A DNA stretch of 64,000 nt, taken from positions 4,154,001 through 4,218,000 of the forward strand of contig JAFCIZ010000006.1 of NCBI GenBank assembly GCA_017871115.1, given 5' to 3'. A program made the translations under genes and the position numbers. Positions 12,234 to 25,403 of the stretch are shown piece by piece; the first letter of the stretch is position 1, and every line of letters starts with the position of its first letter. The notes under the pieces are model-generated. The model made no database searches, was not told where the DNA came from, and worked only from the letters and a program-made list of their open reading frames with translations. Origin of the DNA: Cunninghamella blakesleeana (Eukaryota; Mucoromycota; Mucoromycetes; Mucorales; Cunninghamellaceae).

Positions 12234-13080
12234 AATATATATTCGTCATAGATGTGATTTAAGCTTTTTAATAGGGCTATTATTTCTTTTAAAGTTTCTC
12301 GACTGATCAGTTTCATGATAATTTCGTTCGCCTGACGATAAATAAAAATAAAAAATGAAAGAAACATTTAGTAAATTAAAATCCTTTTATATAAATTAAC
12401 TAAAAATGTTATTAGTTGATTACTAATATATTTCAAAAGAGGTATATTAATTGATATTAGTATAGTAAGGTCTTTTATTGAATGTATGTCTTATTTTAAT
12501 CTATGCACTTTTGATGACAGTATCTATGGTGATAAAGGTGAAGAGAAGATAGGTGAGATCATTTCAGGGTTTCTTTCTATAATAGGTGTTTTCTTTTTAC
12601 CTCTTCTTTTTCTTTCTTTTGAATATGAGCTGAAGTTGTTGTTTTTGTTTTATGGTTAATAAATTATTCAAGTGGATTTCTATTTTTTAACATTTCAAAC
12701 ATACCATAAGATTCATTGATTGGTAATTCATTTTCTCGAATACAATGGTGTATATGCTGAAGATTCATACTTTATTCTTGTTGAAGTTTTGAAGTATATT
12801 TTTCAAGTTACATATATGGAATATAAATGAAAAAAAAAAAAAAAAAAAAATACTTGAATTCAATGGGTTAATATTATTTTTATTTTGGCATGTATATATA
12901 AATTGTTTTTTTTTAAAAAAAATAATATTTACCAGGCTATATCTTTCTTCAAGTCAGCCTATTCTACTTTTTACTTGAGAAACATTCTGTAATTGCTGCT
13001 CATTTTCATCAATACTCTCGGATAATAGTATTCCTGTATTTTCATCAAATAATTATAATTGTATACTAGCAAAAAAATAG
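12234..13080 (-). pseudogene. Decayed protein-coding gene, family unknown
   Basis: Several short stretches translate with natural codon and residue patterns but are broken by stops. An exon-like piece near 12330-12237 follows a CAG acceptor and reads KLISRETLKEIIALLKSLN before a stop. A piece near 12770-12670 reads MNLQHIHHCIRENELPINES and is stopped at NPLE*. A piece near 13075-12930 reads LFDENTGILLSESIDENEQQ, with stops on both sides. Order and strand agree, so this looks like one old gene. I do not recognise the family. A live gene with unseen introns is less likely because stops fall inside the best-conserved pieces. Confidence 0.4.
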
Positions 13081-13144
13081 AAAAATAGAAACGGTAAAGG
13101 TAGTATAAAATAGAGTATGACAGCTAGCATGCTGAATTACATAT

Positions 13145-13180
13145 ATAGTAGTGATAATAATAATAATAATAATAATAATA
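13145..13180. repeat. (ATA)n microsatellite
   Basis: About nine AAT/ATA triplets in intergenic DNA upstream of the universal stress protein gene. Confidence 0.8.
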
Positions 13181-13673
13181 TAAAGAATATGGTTTTGAAG
13201 CTAACGTTAATCCAATCGAAAAATATTAATTATTGATAATAGGTGTTTTAATTTTTGATTAAATGAACTTGGATTTAAGCTATAGAAACTATAATACAAG
13301 AACTATATGAAATAGTTTTTAGCTTTAGTATGAATTAATAAAAAAAAAAAACCAGACTTAAAATAATAATAATTCAATCCATTCAACTAAAAAATGAATA
13401 TATGAAAGGCGATAATTTTTATATGAATTTGAAGTATAAATATATAAAAAAACGATGGAGCATTTTTTAAACTCAGCATGATGCATATGCATTATTTTTT
13501 TTTACTCACCTTGTTTTTCCGATATAATATTAAAAATAATCGAATGAGAAAAAAAAAAAGTGAAACCAAAAGAACAAAAAATATATATATTTGTACAATT
13601 ATTTTCTTTTCTTTCCTTTTCTTTTTCATATTCGATTTTCCAATTTTTTTTAACCAAATATACTTATAATACC

Positions 13674-14331
13674 ATGACAAGAACAGTACTTATTGGGTTT
13701 GATCATTCCGAAGCTTCTACCAAAGCTTTAGAATGGGTATTGAATCATAATATATTATTACCAAGTGATAAGATCTATATAGTGACTGTATTAAATGATG
13801 AAATCTTGGCATTTGAAGGATTTGGATTAGAGGCAGCAGCCATAGGACCAGCTACATGGGTAAATGATGATTGTGGTGAAGTGGCAAGTAAGGTTAAGCA
13901 AGATGCAGGAAAATTATTGCGAAGTGTTTTAGAAGTATTAGAAAAAAAAGGTGTAAGTGAGTAGAAAAAAAAAAAGATTATAAATAAATAAATAATAACA
14001 ATGATAATCCGTACTAAAAGGACATTTTGTTATTATTATTTATATTCATTTTAGTTAACAGCCATTCCAAAAGTATTAAATGGTGATGCAGGAGATGCTT
14101 TAGTTGTAGAAGCTGAACATTTAAAAGCAGATTTAGTCATTGTAGGATCAAATGGAAGAGGGTTTATTAAAAGGTATAAAAAAAATTAATGCAATAAAAG
14201 GATGCTTTATTAAAATGACAATAATAATAATAATAATTCTTTAATTGTTTTCCAATAGATCATTGCTTGGATCAATATCACAGCACCTTACAAACAATCT
14301 ACATTGCTCGGTTTTAGTAGTCAAACCTTAG
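13674..14331 (+). CDS. Universal stress protein (UspA family, ATP-binding type)
   Basis: Single-domain cytosolic stress protein. Exons 13674-13952, 14055-14173 and 14259-14331, in phase, 156 aa, the normal family length. The start at 13674 (MTRTVLIGFDHSE) puts the first beta strand and the conserved Asp at the N-terminus as expected; upstream in-frame codons are T-rich leader. The C-terminus carries VGSNGRGFIKRSLLGSIS, matching the ATP-binding signature G-2X-G-9X-G-S exactly, so this is the nucleotide-binding MJ0577-like class. The signature is interrupted by an intron after KR. Its 3' end faces the Nudix gene 200 bases away. Confidence 0.92.
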
Positions 14332-14530
14332 TAGCTGTGTATTTTTTTTTCCCTTTCTCTCCTTAATTCTATTCCATTTTATTATTATGTGAGAAAGCTA
14401 AGCCGCATGCAAACGAATAAACTCTTGAATCAATCACTAACCCATGCTTATTTTCAAGTTCTAAAAATAAATAAATAAATAAATACATACATTAATTTTT
14501 TAAATAAATGGTAACCACATCTACCTTATC

Positions 14531-15100
14531 TTATATTTTTGTTTCTTTACCTTGTAAATGAGTGATTAATTGTTCAATAGGTAACAACAACACACTTAAA
14601 CTCCATTCATCATCCTCTAATTGGGGTTTTGGTGGATGGTCAAGCGTAGTAATATCTAATTCCAATTGAGCTACATAACAGGTAGAATTGGTTAAACCGG
14701 GTTCATAACAAACGGGTTGTTTACTTAGTTGAATCCTATTTTTATCCACTTTATATCCGGTTTCTTCTAATAATTCTCTTTGAGCTGCATCAATAGGTGT
14801 TTCATTTTCATCTATCAAACCTTTTTTAAATATATAAAAAAAGGGATCAATTGATTTATTCAGTATTAATGTCACTTTCTCTCGGTCCCTTCTTTCTTTC
14901 CCACCTATTCATATTTTTACCTGAAGGAAACTCAATAGTATACTTTTCTAAAGCAGGACGATATTGCACTACTAAAAGTAATTGTGATCCAGTTTTCGTT
15001 TTCAAGTGAGCAATAATATCAACCGCTTTTTATATAACATAAAAAATAAAAAGGTTTGGATGTTTACTTTTCTTTTCTTTTAATAACACGTAATGATATA

Positions 15101-15131
<31 letters not shown>

Positions 15132-15319
15132 TTTTTACCATCAGCTTTTTCGGTAGTTGAAGTTGTTTTGCGTATACATCTTTCCCAAGGTCTTGTTATA
15201 CCATTGGTATCAATATAAGATAAAAGTTCAAGAGATAACCATTTCCCTTCACCGAGAGTTTGAACTGAAGTTGTTTTTATTTTCGGAAGTGAAGTCGAAG
15301 AAGAGGAAGAAAAAAACAT
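14531..15319 (-). CDS. Nudix hydrolase, ADP-ribose pyrophosphatase-like
   Basis: Probably cleaves ADP-ribose or a related nucleoside diphosphate sugar (NUDT5/YSA1 type). Exons 15319-15139, 15025-14921 and 14820-14531, in phase, 191 aa. The Nudix box reads G-x5-E-x7-RELLEETGY: the first Gly closes exon 2 (FPSG) and the rest opens exon 3 (LIDENET), so an intron of about 100 bases splits the catalytic box. Before it lies QYRPALEKYTIEFP, the usual strand-turn preceding the box in ADP-ribose hydrolases. The N-terminal 20 residues are Ser-rich and variable. Substrate is inferred from family pattern only. Confidence 0.88.
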
Positions 15320-16048
15320 GAGGTAATTTTTTTTTTCTTTCTTTCTGACTTTCTAATTATTATTATTTTTTCTTAAAAAATGAATTTTTCCTTTTTTAGA
15401 TGATATATATATATATTTATATATATATTTTTTAGTATTAACTGTGAAAACCAGGTTTAAAGTTTATCGAGGATGATTTAGATACTTGCATTTTTTTATT
15501 CTCTCCTGCTTTAATCTATAATAATATTTTTTTACATATTTATATATTCAATGATGTTATTTATTTATTGTTATCATGATTATCCAATCACATCTTTTAC
15601 TATTAAAACAACCGCATGATTGAAAAAAGTATTTTTTCAATTAAATTCAAGAAATGAATACAATGCTTACTTGGCATTATCTCAATTTTATTTTTTGTAA
15701 GTATACATATATATAATTATAAGCATATAAACGTTTATATATAATCGCTAATAAAATAGGTGGAAACAAGTTTTTTTATAGTATTTTTTTTTTAGTATGT
15801 GTATAAAACTGAAAGCATAAAATCGAAAAGATAAAAAAAATAGGAGTGGCCAAAAATTAGCTGCATCTCATTATAAAAAAAAAAAAAAAAAAAAAAGAGC
15901 CACTCCTTTTTTTATTCTTACTTTTATATTTTTTTTATATTCTTTTTCTCTTTTTTTTTTTTTACTTTTTTTCTTTTTTTCTTTCATTAATTTTTTATTC
16001 TTCTCTTTTGTATTTATAAAGAAAGCAAATCAGCACAAATTACCATAT
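15320..16048. other. Divergent promoter region, Nudix (-) and CLIP (+)
   Basis: 729 bases between two start codons pointing away from each other. The right half is T/C-rich, with long T-runs (15900-16000) just before the CLIP gene; an A22-like run is at about 15875-15896. No ORF or RNA recognised. Confidence 0.5.
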
Positions 16049-19000
16049 ATGAATCATAATAACAATACTAGTACTCGTATAGCACGATTATCAACCAATA
16101 ATGATCCTTCTTCAATTGAAATTAAAACTAATAATAATACAATAAAAAAACAGCATAGATCATGCCATTCATCATCATCATCAACATCATCATCATCTAC
16201 GATAAAAAAGAGCACCACAGCTTTTAAAATAGGACAAAGAGTTACAGTACCTAGTTTATGTGTCATTGGTATAATAAGGTATATAGGTGAAATTTCTTTA
16301 AAATCAGGTTTATGGATTGGCATTGAACTTGATATTGTAGGTACTGGTAAAAACGATGGCTCCATTAAAGGGTAATAGTGTTTTTTTTTTTTGATTTTGA
16401 TTTTGACATATAAATAGTTACACACACAAAAAGAAGCATATCTGGCTTTTAATTTCTTTTTTTCACTTGCTTTTTTTTTCACACTTATTTAACCCCTCTT
16501 CTTTTGTTTTTTTCTCTCTCTTTCTTTCTCCCTTTTTTTTCTTCTTTTCTTTTTTTTTTTATGGTTAGTGTACGTTATTTTGATTGTCCTTCGGAAACTG
16601 GTCTTTTTATTATATCTTCTAAAGTTAAACCATTAAGTTATTCATCTTCTACTACTTCAACTCACTCTTCAAACATGAATTCAATCACACCTATAAACTC
16701 AGATAAACCAAGTGTATCACAAAAAAAGCAAAAGAAACCCAATACCTCAAACGAACTACCAACAACGCTTGGTTCATCTAAATCAACACGTCAACCACGC
16801 CAACGATGTTCTTCCTATCAACCTACAACTACGACCACCAATTCGTTAAAGAAAAAGCCTACTTCTTCACTAAGCACACCTAAAAAACATCAGCAACAAC
16901 CACAACAACAAACAAATAAAGAAGCAAATACAACCATGGTCACACGAAAAACAATGACTCCATCAATAACAACAACAATAAAAAAATCATCTACTATGTC
17001 TTCTTTATCAACTTTACCCAAAAAATCAAAAACGCCTTTAAAACGTAAATCATCTCTCAATGATAATAATAATAATAATAATAATACACCAACAAGTAGT
17101 AAATCAACCATCAATCAAAGTAAATCAACCTTAAATCGTAATAGTAGCAATAGTAGAAGGACGGTAACACCAAAAAAACGTACAAATGCATCATCTACCA
17201 CCACAACAACAATAACAACAGAACCTGAAACAGTTTTACGTAAAAGTAAAAGTACAAGTACAAGAAAAACCGTAACAAAGGATGAATTAGCCAAAATGCA
17301 TGCTCTATTAGAAGAAAGTCGAAAAGAAAAACAAAAATTATCAGAAGAAATGGATGGAAAAGAAGCTGTTTGGGAACGATTGGTCTCTGCAAAAGAAAGC
17401 TACGCTCTTCAGGTGCAAGATAAACAGGCAGAAATTAATCAATTACAAAAATTACTTTCTCAATCTCAACAGCAAGTGAATCAATTGGAGTCTCAATTAA
17501 ATCATTACCATTCGTTATCCATGTCTCTATCTAATACAACCACCGATTCCTCATCTACAACCTCTTTATCATCAATAACCTCTACACCACCTCATAACGC
17601 CACTACAGCCACTTGCTTTATGAATGGAATGGAGCAACATTATATGAAACGAATTGAAAAATTAGATAAATTAGTTAAAGAGTGGCAGCATGATGCTCAA
17701 ACGTCTCATCAAAAGGTACAGGAACAACAAAGACAACATCAAGCTCAAATGGACCAGTTAAGAAGGGATTTAGCGGAAAGAGATCAAGCTACGGCAACTA
17801 TGGAAAGAGAATGTGAAGCCATTAAACAGACAAAAAATGAAACCATTTTAGCATATGAACTCACAATGAAACAGTGGCAGCAAGATCATGATCATACTTT
17901 AAAATTAAAGGAGGATGAAATAATTAGATTAACCAATATGATTGAAGAATTGAAATCGTGCCATTATTTATTACCGCCTACGCCTAATCATGATGATGAT
18001 GATGATGATGCTGTCGAAGATGATGATGATATAAGTATCTATCGACAACAACAAGACGATAACGAAGGTAATGAAAAGAAGACGAAAAAGATGTATTCCT
18101 CCAGAAGAAGATTAGAACAGCAATTAGAAATGACAACCTTGGCTTTAGATGAAGTACATCAACAACAACAAGGAATATTAATAGAAAATGAAAAATTAAA
18201 AACAGAAATCAGCCATTTGAATAATGAAAAATTAACAATGCATCAACAATATCAACAATTGGAAAAGGAATTAGAACATGAAATCAATGACAAACGGGTA
18301 TTGATGGAAGAAAGAGATGTATCCATTCAGAATCAATTGAAATTAGAAGAGGAATTAAAAGATAGTCAATTTACAAACGAGCGTTTAGAATATCAATTAG
18401 GACAATTGACACAGCGTTTAAATACCATTCAGTCAGAACATGATGATATCCAAGATCAACTTACAAAAGAAAAATCAGAAAAGAAGGATTTGCAACAAAA
18501 AATAATATCATTACAACAATCCCATGATGGTTTGGAACAAGAATGTAGTAAATTAATGGATGAAATGTTGACTTTGGAAGAATTATCTTCATCTTCTACC
18601 TCTACTTCGTCAATAAAAAGAAAATCAATCAATTCTACCATATTTTTAAAAAACGAAATTGATCGATTAAAACAACATATTCAAAAACAACAAGTAAAAA
18701 TAAATGATTTAGATGCCTCTCATCGACAAAAAATAAAACAATTACACCAAGATATACACCAATTGGAAATATCTATGGAACAAAAAGATTTTAAAATCAT
18801 GGAACTCGAAGAATTATGGCAACTTGAAAAAAGACGTACAAAACAACAACAACAACAACAATCATTACCTATATCACCTATTTCTGAAACAGCTCCATCT
18901 CCTAAATTTTTAAATTTTGGGTACATTCATGATAATAATAGTAACAGCGTAGAAGGAGAAGATGATAATAATGATGACGATTTATTTACAACAACTTCAT

Positions 19001-19284
19001 CTACAACCACTTATCTCAATGGCTCTTCTTGTACCTCTTCTTCTTCAACTAAAACTATGATGAATGATAATACTTCTTTATATTGTGAAATTTGTGAGTC
19101 ATATGGCCATGATGTCATAGGATGTAATAATTTGATAATGATGAACGACCTTTTAATATCAAATGATAAACAAAACATTCATATTAATAGTAGTAATAAT
19201 AATAATATGATGTATTGTGTCAACTGTGATTTATTTAATACCCATTCAACAGAAGAATGTCCAAACCAAGATGAAACTTTTTAA
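16049..19284 (+). CDS. CLIP-170-like microtubule plus-end tracking protein
   Basis: Exons 16049-16371 and 16569-19284, in phase, 1012 aa. Residues about 58-125 form one CAP-Gly domain, with GLWIGIELD, the signature GKNDGS, and VRYFDC after the intron; it binds EEY/F tails of tubulin or EB1. Then comes a long basic Ser/Thr/Lys region (130-410), as in CLIPs, where it helps microtubule binding. A Gln/Glu/Lys-rich coiled coil runs from about 410 to 900. At the C-terminus are two zinc knuckles, CEICESYGHDVIGC and CVNCDLFNTHSTEEC, and the protein ends DETF, the same last residues as human CLIP-170. Animal CLIP-170 has two CAP-Gly domains; this has one, like yeast Bik1 and Tip1. The upstream start at 16049 gives a Ser/Asn-rich leader; no better ATG was seen. 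Confidence 0.93.
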
Positions 19285-19908
19285 AAAATATATAACGATC
19301 GTTTTTTTTTATTTTTATTTTTTATTTTTTATTACTATTACTTTACTATTATTACTTCCTATTACTTATTATATATTTCTTAGTTTAAATTTTTTTTATA
19401 TATATCCCATTATTATTAGAATAAACTTTTTTGTCAATATCTGTTTAGTTTCATTTAATTTTAACCAACTTTTTATTTTTCTTGAAATGGTCGAATAATG
19501 AGTATAAATAAATAAATAAATTATATGAATCTATTATCCATTGTTGGTTATTATTTTTTTATAGTTGTTTTGAATGAAAGGGCTTTCATGTATAATAAAA
19601 AGTTGAATAAAAAATAAGGAAAAAAAGTTTATTACTCATTAATCTGGATAAGCTTTATATATTTGTATACACATATACTAATAAAATAAACAATAACTTA
19701 TGAAGAAAATCATGCATGAATTATCGTAATTATATGTAAAAAAATAAAGTGTTTAATAGATAAATAATTAAAAATAAAGTAATAATCACTTTAAAAAAAA
19801 TGTGTACATTTTTGCATATAATTTATTTTATATATGTATATTGTTGAAAATTTACTATAGCTAATATTAATTTAAATTTTCATAATGAGTGATACTTATT
19901 TTTATTTT
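19285..19908. other. Convergent 3' flanks
   Basis: AT-rich sequence between the ends of the CLIP and leucine-rich-repeat genes. No gene or structured RNA recognised. Confidence 0.5.
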
Positions 19909-22721
19909 TTAAAACCTTTCTAAACGAATAGCATCACCAGGAAAGTGATTAAAAGAAGTTAAATGAGGATGAGGATCAGTTATTTTAAAATATTCCCGTT
20001 GAAATAAAGCTTCTGATAAAGTATTTGACTTTCCATGATAAGTTATATTTGATGATGATGATGATGGCAATACTTCATGTGTATTGTCTATATTATTATC
20101 TTGATAATGATGAAGAATAGGCAATGAGAATTGGTTCGTATCATCGTAAAAATTTTTAAGTATTGATGAATACCCATAAAAATGATCCCTACTTTCATCT
20201 TCTTCTTCTTCTTGTTGCTGTTGTAGATCATGTATTGTAGAAGATGTATGGTTGCTTTCTGTAAGATTTAAAGCGCTTTCTAAACGTTTGGAACACCAAT
20301 TATCCGTAATAGATAAAATACGCTGAGCACTATCCATCGCGCATGCTGAGGAACACAGAGAATATCTGATAGGGACTTGCATTCGATTATTACATAACCT
20401 TGCCAAATAACCAACTTGAAAAGGTAATGCCATTGACCATTGACCACAATTATCACATTGTTTAGCTTTCTCTATGATTTGTTGCCTAATTAAACATGGT
20501 AACCATGATGGTAAGGCATTGGATAAAAAAGCGAGCCTTGTTTCAGGATGAATATCTAATCGACACAAAGAAAGTGTGTTTTGCTGATAAGGTGTTGCAA
20601 TAAGTCGTTGTTTATCACCTTTTATAAAACTGTCCTTTTCATATCCATTAAATTGAGAATAATTTCTACTATGGCTAAATTTAGTATAGCACTGTTTTGT
20701 TGCATGATTCATAATCCATTCGTGCTGGCATTTTTTTAAATATTGGTAAAGTGCAAGGTCTTTTAAAGAAGGAAAGTCTTGTGTGAATGAATCTATATAG
20801 TGTTGGAAATGTTCTTCTTCTTCTTCTTCTTCTTCTTCTTTTTCTTCTTCTATATTAGGTTCTTGCTCCTGTTGTTGCTGTTGTTGATCATAATTAGTTG
20901 ATTCTATTTTATTCAAATACAATAATATTTTTTTCCTTAACGTTTGGAGGTTGGATGGATATTTATTATCAAATACTGTCGTTGATATATATTTTAGTTT
21001 TTCCATACTAATTAATGGATACCAATTTGGTGTGCCATCTTCGGTATTATTATTTTTATTATCCATACACTGATCTTCATCATAGTCTTCTTTCAGTAAA
21101 TCTATTTTCTTGTAACAAAAAATTCCGTCTTTATGCTCTAACGAAGTATTTTCATATAATAGTAATGTTTTTAATGAACCACCAAAATGAAGATATTCTT
21201 CGTGATCATGATAGCCACTACTACTATCCATCATATTTACCATAGCTGTATACTCATTACTCTTGTTGTTGGAATTGGTGTCATAATATACCTTATTTTG
21301 TAAATTATCAAAAAAGAACGATGATGGTGTGGTTGAAGTTGAAGAATAAAATTTAGATTGATGGGTATGTATTCTTTTTGTTGGAAAAGCTATTGAAGGT
21401 ACTGCCAAGTCAATGTGTTGGTGTATCTCACAAGATGGAGCCAGTGATAAAATAGAAGGAGGTAAATAAGATAATTGATTTCTTCTTAAATCGATTTTCT
21501 CTAAATAGTGCATCCGATAAAATAAATAAGCTGGCAATTCCTTTAGTTGGTTTTGAACAAGACCTAATTTTGCTAAATAATGAAGATGCATCATTGTAGT
21601 AGGTAAATAGCGCAATTGATTATCATTTAAATTCAACCACTGAAGACTTGTTGCTAAACCAATTGTATCTGGTAAATAAGTTAATTGATTGATGGCTAAA
21701 TTGAGTCTACAAATTGGAATACGGCGTTTGGAAATATAGGTAAAGAATTGTGACGAGAGCTGTTTTAATTGACAGGTATGTAAATCAAGATTGACCAAGT
21801 GTCTATATTCGTATTTTAAAAAATCAGTAGGTAGAACTTTTATTGGATTACCAGACATATGTAAATGGGTTAAGTGAGTAGGTGGATCATAGACTAAGAT
21901 GTTTGGTAAGCTTTCAAAATGATTAAAACCAAGATTTAAGGTTTGAAGAGATGATGGAAAAACTCTATATTCTGGTAATGTTTGTAATTTATTTTTTTGT
22001 ATTAATAGTACTTTGAGTTGAATTAATCGATAAATTACAGGTGGCATATCTATAATCAATATATAAAAATAAAAACAAAATGAGTAATATTAATAAATAT
22101 CCTTCTGTCTTTTTCTTATTTTATTTATTATCTTCCTTTCTTATTTTTTTTTTATATAAAACGCACGATCAAATTCATTATTAGAAATATCAATCCCAAG
22201 TAAGTTTTGACACCGATCAAGGTCAGAAGGCAATTCTTTAAGAAAATTATTACTTAGAGATAACCAAGTTAATTGTGATAACTGAGGGAATATGTTCATA
22301 TTGATAAGCCTTAGTTGATTTTTTGCAAGTGAAAGAGAAGTAAGATTGACGAGTACAATGATCTCTTCAGGAAATTCAGTGAATTCATTGTTTCTTAATG
22401 TTATTTCACGTAATGAATGCCGCATGTCAGTTAACGATTTACTATAAGGTGCTAGTGTAGTTAGCATATTGTTACGTAGTAGTAACGTTTGAATATAACA
22501 TTTACGTTGGGATCGAAATAGATTATTTGTTGATTTTAGTACTGTATGCAATCTATATGTTAGATTTTTTTTATATTAAAAAAAAGGAAAATGAAAGTGA
22601 GAAAAAAAAAATCAATTTGATTTTTTTAAATTCCATTTATATATTATTTTATTAGAAAATATAAATAAACATACTCCTGTCTTCTATCATCGTAGTCTAA
22701 TAATGTGTTGTCATTTGTCAT
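19909..22721 (-). CDS. Leucine-rich-repeat protein with C-terminal Cys-rich domain
   Basis: Exons 22721-22675, 22552-22167 and 22049-19909, in phase, 857 aa. At least nine typical LRRs run from about residue 25 to 360, with patterns such as LTSLSLAKNQLR, LTWLSLSNNFLKELP and LQWLNLNDNQLRYLP; the spacing is that of intracellular, SHOC2/Ras-adaptor-like LRRs. A low-complexity linker has Gln and Glu runs. Near residue 680 is a compact conserved-looking block, CDNCGQW then LCNNRMQVPIRYSLCSSAC, with six cysteines that could bind zinc. No signal peptide or membrane segment. The intron 2 donor is taken as GTGCGT; a GTTTTA site two bases further does not keep frame. Probably a scaffold; partner unknown. 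Confidence 0.85.
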
Positions 22722-23046
22722 GGTTGTTTTTTAAAATATATGTATAACAATAATTTTCAATATTAGTAATATTGATGAGCAAAAAAATACAAACGTTGAC
22801 AATATCTATCCTTTCATCTTTTTCTTCCATTTATTATTTTAGTTATTTTCAGAAATTTCCGGTTTTTGAATCAATATCCAGTAACTAATCTTTACATCAT
22901 AAATAAATAAATAAATAAAAACCAAATAAAGTGAAACAAAGTAAGGTTTTAATATTGATTTCCAAATTTACCTTAATTTATTATAGTAAGACATTCACTT
23001 TTTTTTGTAATTTTTTTTTTTTTTCAACTCATTTTATTTTACTTTT

Positions 23047-24905
23047 CTAACTACTAAGTTCCAATTTAGCAATATCTAATAAATGATTAAATGATACTGG
23101 CGATATGGTTTTTAAAATTGACATAGTACAGCTATCACTAAGTAATTCTATATAATAATAGTAATATTAATGGTAATTAGAGAAAAAATACTTTGTTTTC
23201 CTATTTTTTTATATTTATATTATCCTATGTATTATATACCTTGATATACTTTTGGATCACATGTACATTTGTTAAAAGAGATAGGATTAATTGGACAGTG
23301 AGATATATCTGATTTTGAATAACCAATTTGGTCAAAAAAATGGACTTGACTTTTGTCTAAAAACATAGCCGCTGCCAAAGTATGAATAGTATCGCCCCAT
23401 CTATAAGTATATACATTGATGTATAGAAATAATTTTTTTGTAAGTAAATTAAGCTTTATATATTGATCTTGAGAAAAAAAATACATACTTTTCGTAAAAA
23501 AATCCACCAGCTTTATCTAAATGATCAAAGTATAATTGGTATTCTTTAGAGCGTAAAAATGATAAATCAACAATTTCAAAATTAGTCCAAATGTGGCAAT
23601 TATTGTAGTAAGCATCATCTATATCGCCCCCATTATCATTCTCAATTATCCAAGACATAATAGTATCTTTAGTGGGTTTAATATATTGGGGATAATTTTC
23701 TATAAATAATTTTGTCGTTGGCCATAATGTTGTAATAGCATCTGATTCTTCTTGCATAGCAATAACAAATCCTATGTATGAAATAAAAATAAGTATAAGT
23801 AAACACATTTATAATTATAATAGCAACCAAATACCTTATATATAGATCTATTTACCTAATTTTTTATTTTCCTTCTTCATTACACTAAAGGGATCAATAT
23901 CAATATCACATGAATAGTGGGATCCAGGTTCAACACGCCATGCATATTCTACATTTTTAAATAAGGGATGATGAAAGAATAAACCTGCTTGATATCTACT
24001 CATGGTAATTATTTATATATACATATATATTCATCATTACACCTTCCTTTATATACATATATATATATATATATATATTATCGTAATTATTTTTTTTTTT
24101 GTTATTACTACCTTAACTGTTGATGATAAGATATACTATCTCCTTTATACAAATTAAATAATTCCAAGATTGATTTTTCAGCACGAGAAACATCAATCCA
24201 ATTAGGATAATTCCAAGCTTCAGGATCAATTCTACCAAAATAGATAGGACTTGAAGTAGCTTTTTGAATGTATTTCTTAAAATCTGCACCAAAATATTGA
24301 TAATTTAATAAGATCCAAGGATAATGATGTTGGTGGTTAAATCGATCTTCTATATACCTAATAGTTTCTCTTGCAGCATTTAAATCTTCATTTGAAATAA
24401 TCATGTAGAATACTCCGCGTTGGGGGTGATTAATCCATACATTTACTGGAATATTAGTATCGTGAATAAAATCAAATGTGGATAGTTGTTGTATTTGTTC
24501 ATGTTCTAAAATGATATCTTTGTTATTATTATTATTTAACTTTGATATTGAAGATGGTTGATAGGCATCTCCCATCATATTATGAGCTTTATTCATTGTA
24601 TCTGTTGCAGCTGATGTGAATGATGAAGATGTGTTTTTAGTGGTTGTTCTAATTGCTTTTAATAACTCTTGATTATAATAAATATAGCATATGATTACAA
24701 ATACTATGGCGCAAAATAATTTCACAATGATCATCTCTCTTTTTCTACTTGACTTTACTCTTCTTGTAAATATATTATTCCTTCTCGTTAGGTCTATCTG
24801 GCAATATCTTTCATTAAAATATAGACTATGTGGTGATAATGATAAAGGAGATGACGATGAGATTGAAGTTGATGATTGGGTATTATCAGTAGGTAATAAA
24901 GTCAT
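23047..24905 (-). CDS. GT15 alpha-1,2-mannosyltransferase (KRE2/MNT1/KTR family)
   Basis: Golgi type II enzyme that adds alpha-1,2-mannose to O- and N-linked glycans using GDP-mannose. Exons 24905-24112, 23995-23856, 23771-23489, 23400-23240 and 23147-23047, in phase, 492 aa. The cytosolic N-terminus (about 57 residues) is followed by one membrane anchor near 58-80 (KLFCAIVFVIICYIYY), a Ser/Thr stem, then the catalytic domain. Family motifs: VEDRFN-like IEDRFNHQ, the block WNYPNWID, GDSISY, WRVEPGSHYSCDID, NNCHIWTNFEI (with the conserved Glu), GGFFYEKWGD and the HTLAAAMFLDK block. The acceptor of exon 2 could be TAG or the GAG three bases upstream; TAG gives QLRYQAG, the better family match. 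Confidence 0.94.
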
Positions 24906-25403
24906 TTTTGTTAATAATTCATATATCTGGTATGTATAAAATGAGCACTATTAAAGAAATAATAATAATAAAGAAAGAAGAATAAGCAATAAGAAAAATG
25001 TTTTATTTTATTTTTATATGTACGTTTTCATATTTATTTACAAAAAATGTTGAAAAAGACTAGTATTTCTTATTTACACCCCACATATTGAAAATCTTGA
25101 GTAGTTCTAAATACGTCCATGTTTACAGGATCTATGATATATGTCAAAAGATAACGAATTATTAAATATTATTTTTTTTAAAAAAAAATAATAGTATAAT
25201 ATAAAGGAAAATGTTATCAAAAGATTGAGAAGTTAAAAAAAAAGGGAAAAAAAAAAGAAAATTAAATGATTAAGTATATACACGTAATATTTATTTTTGT
25301 AAAAATTATTGTAAAAAAAAAAATTATGCAAGTACGTACATGTGTTGGAGGTAAAAGATCGGCAGGTTATAATTTATTGAGTGGTATGGCGGGATTAAAA
25401 TAT
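24906..25403. other. Intergenic, GT15 promoter
   Basis: About 500 bases between two minus-strand genes. It includes a T8A9-type tract near 25170-25188. Nothing else recognised. Confidence 0.5.

Larger units (their letters stand above)
10569..13673. other. Gene-poor AT-rich region between kinesin and stress-protein genes
   Basis: No intact gene. The kinesin promoter lies at the left. TnAn tracts occur near 10927-10963, 11259-11281, 12115-12139 and 12905-12921. Coding relics on the minus strand (12234-13080) are listed separately. An ORF at 10675-10863 is Lys/Ile/Tyr-rich noise. Confidence 0.5.
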
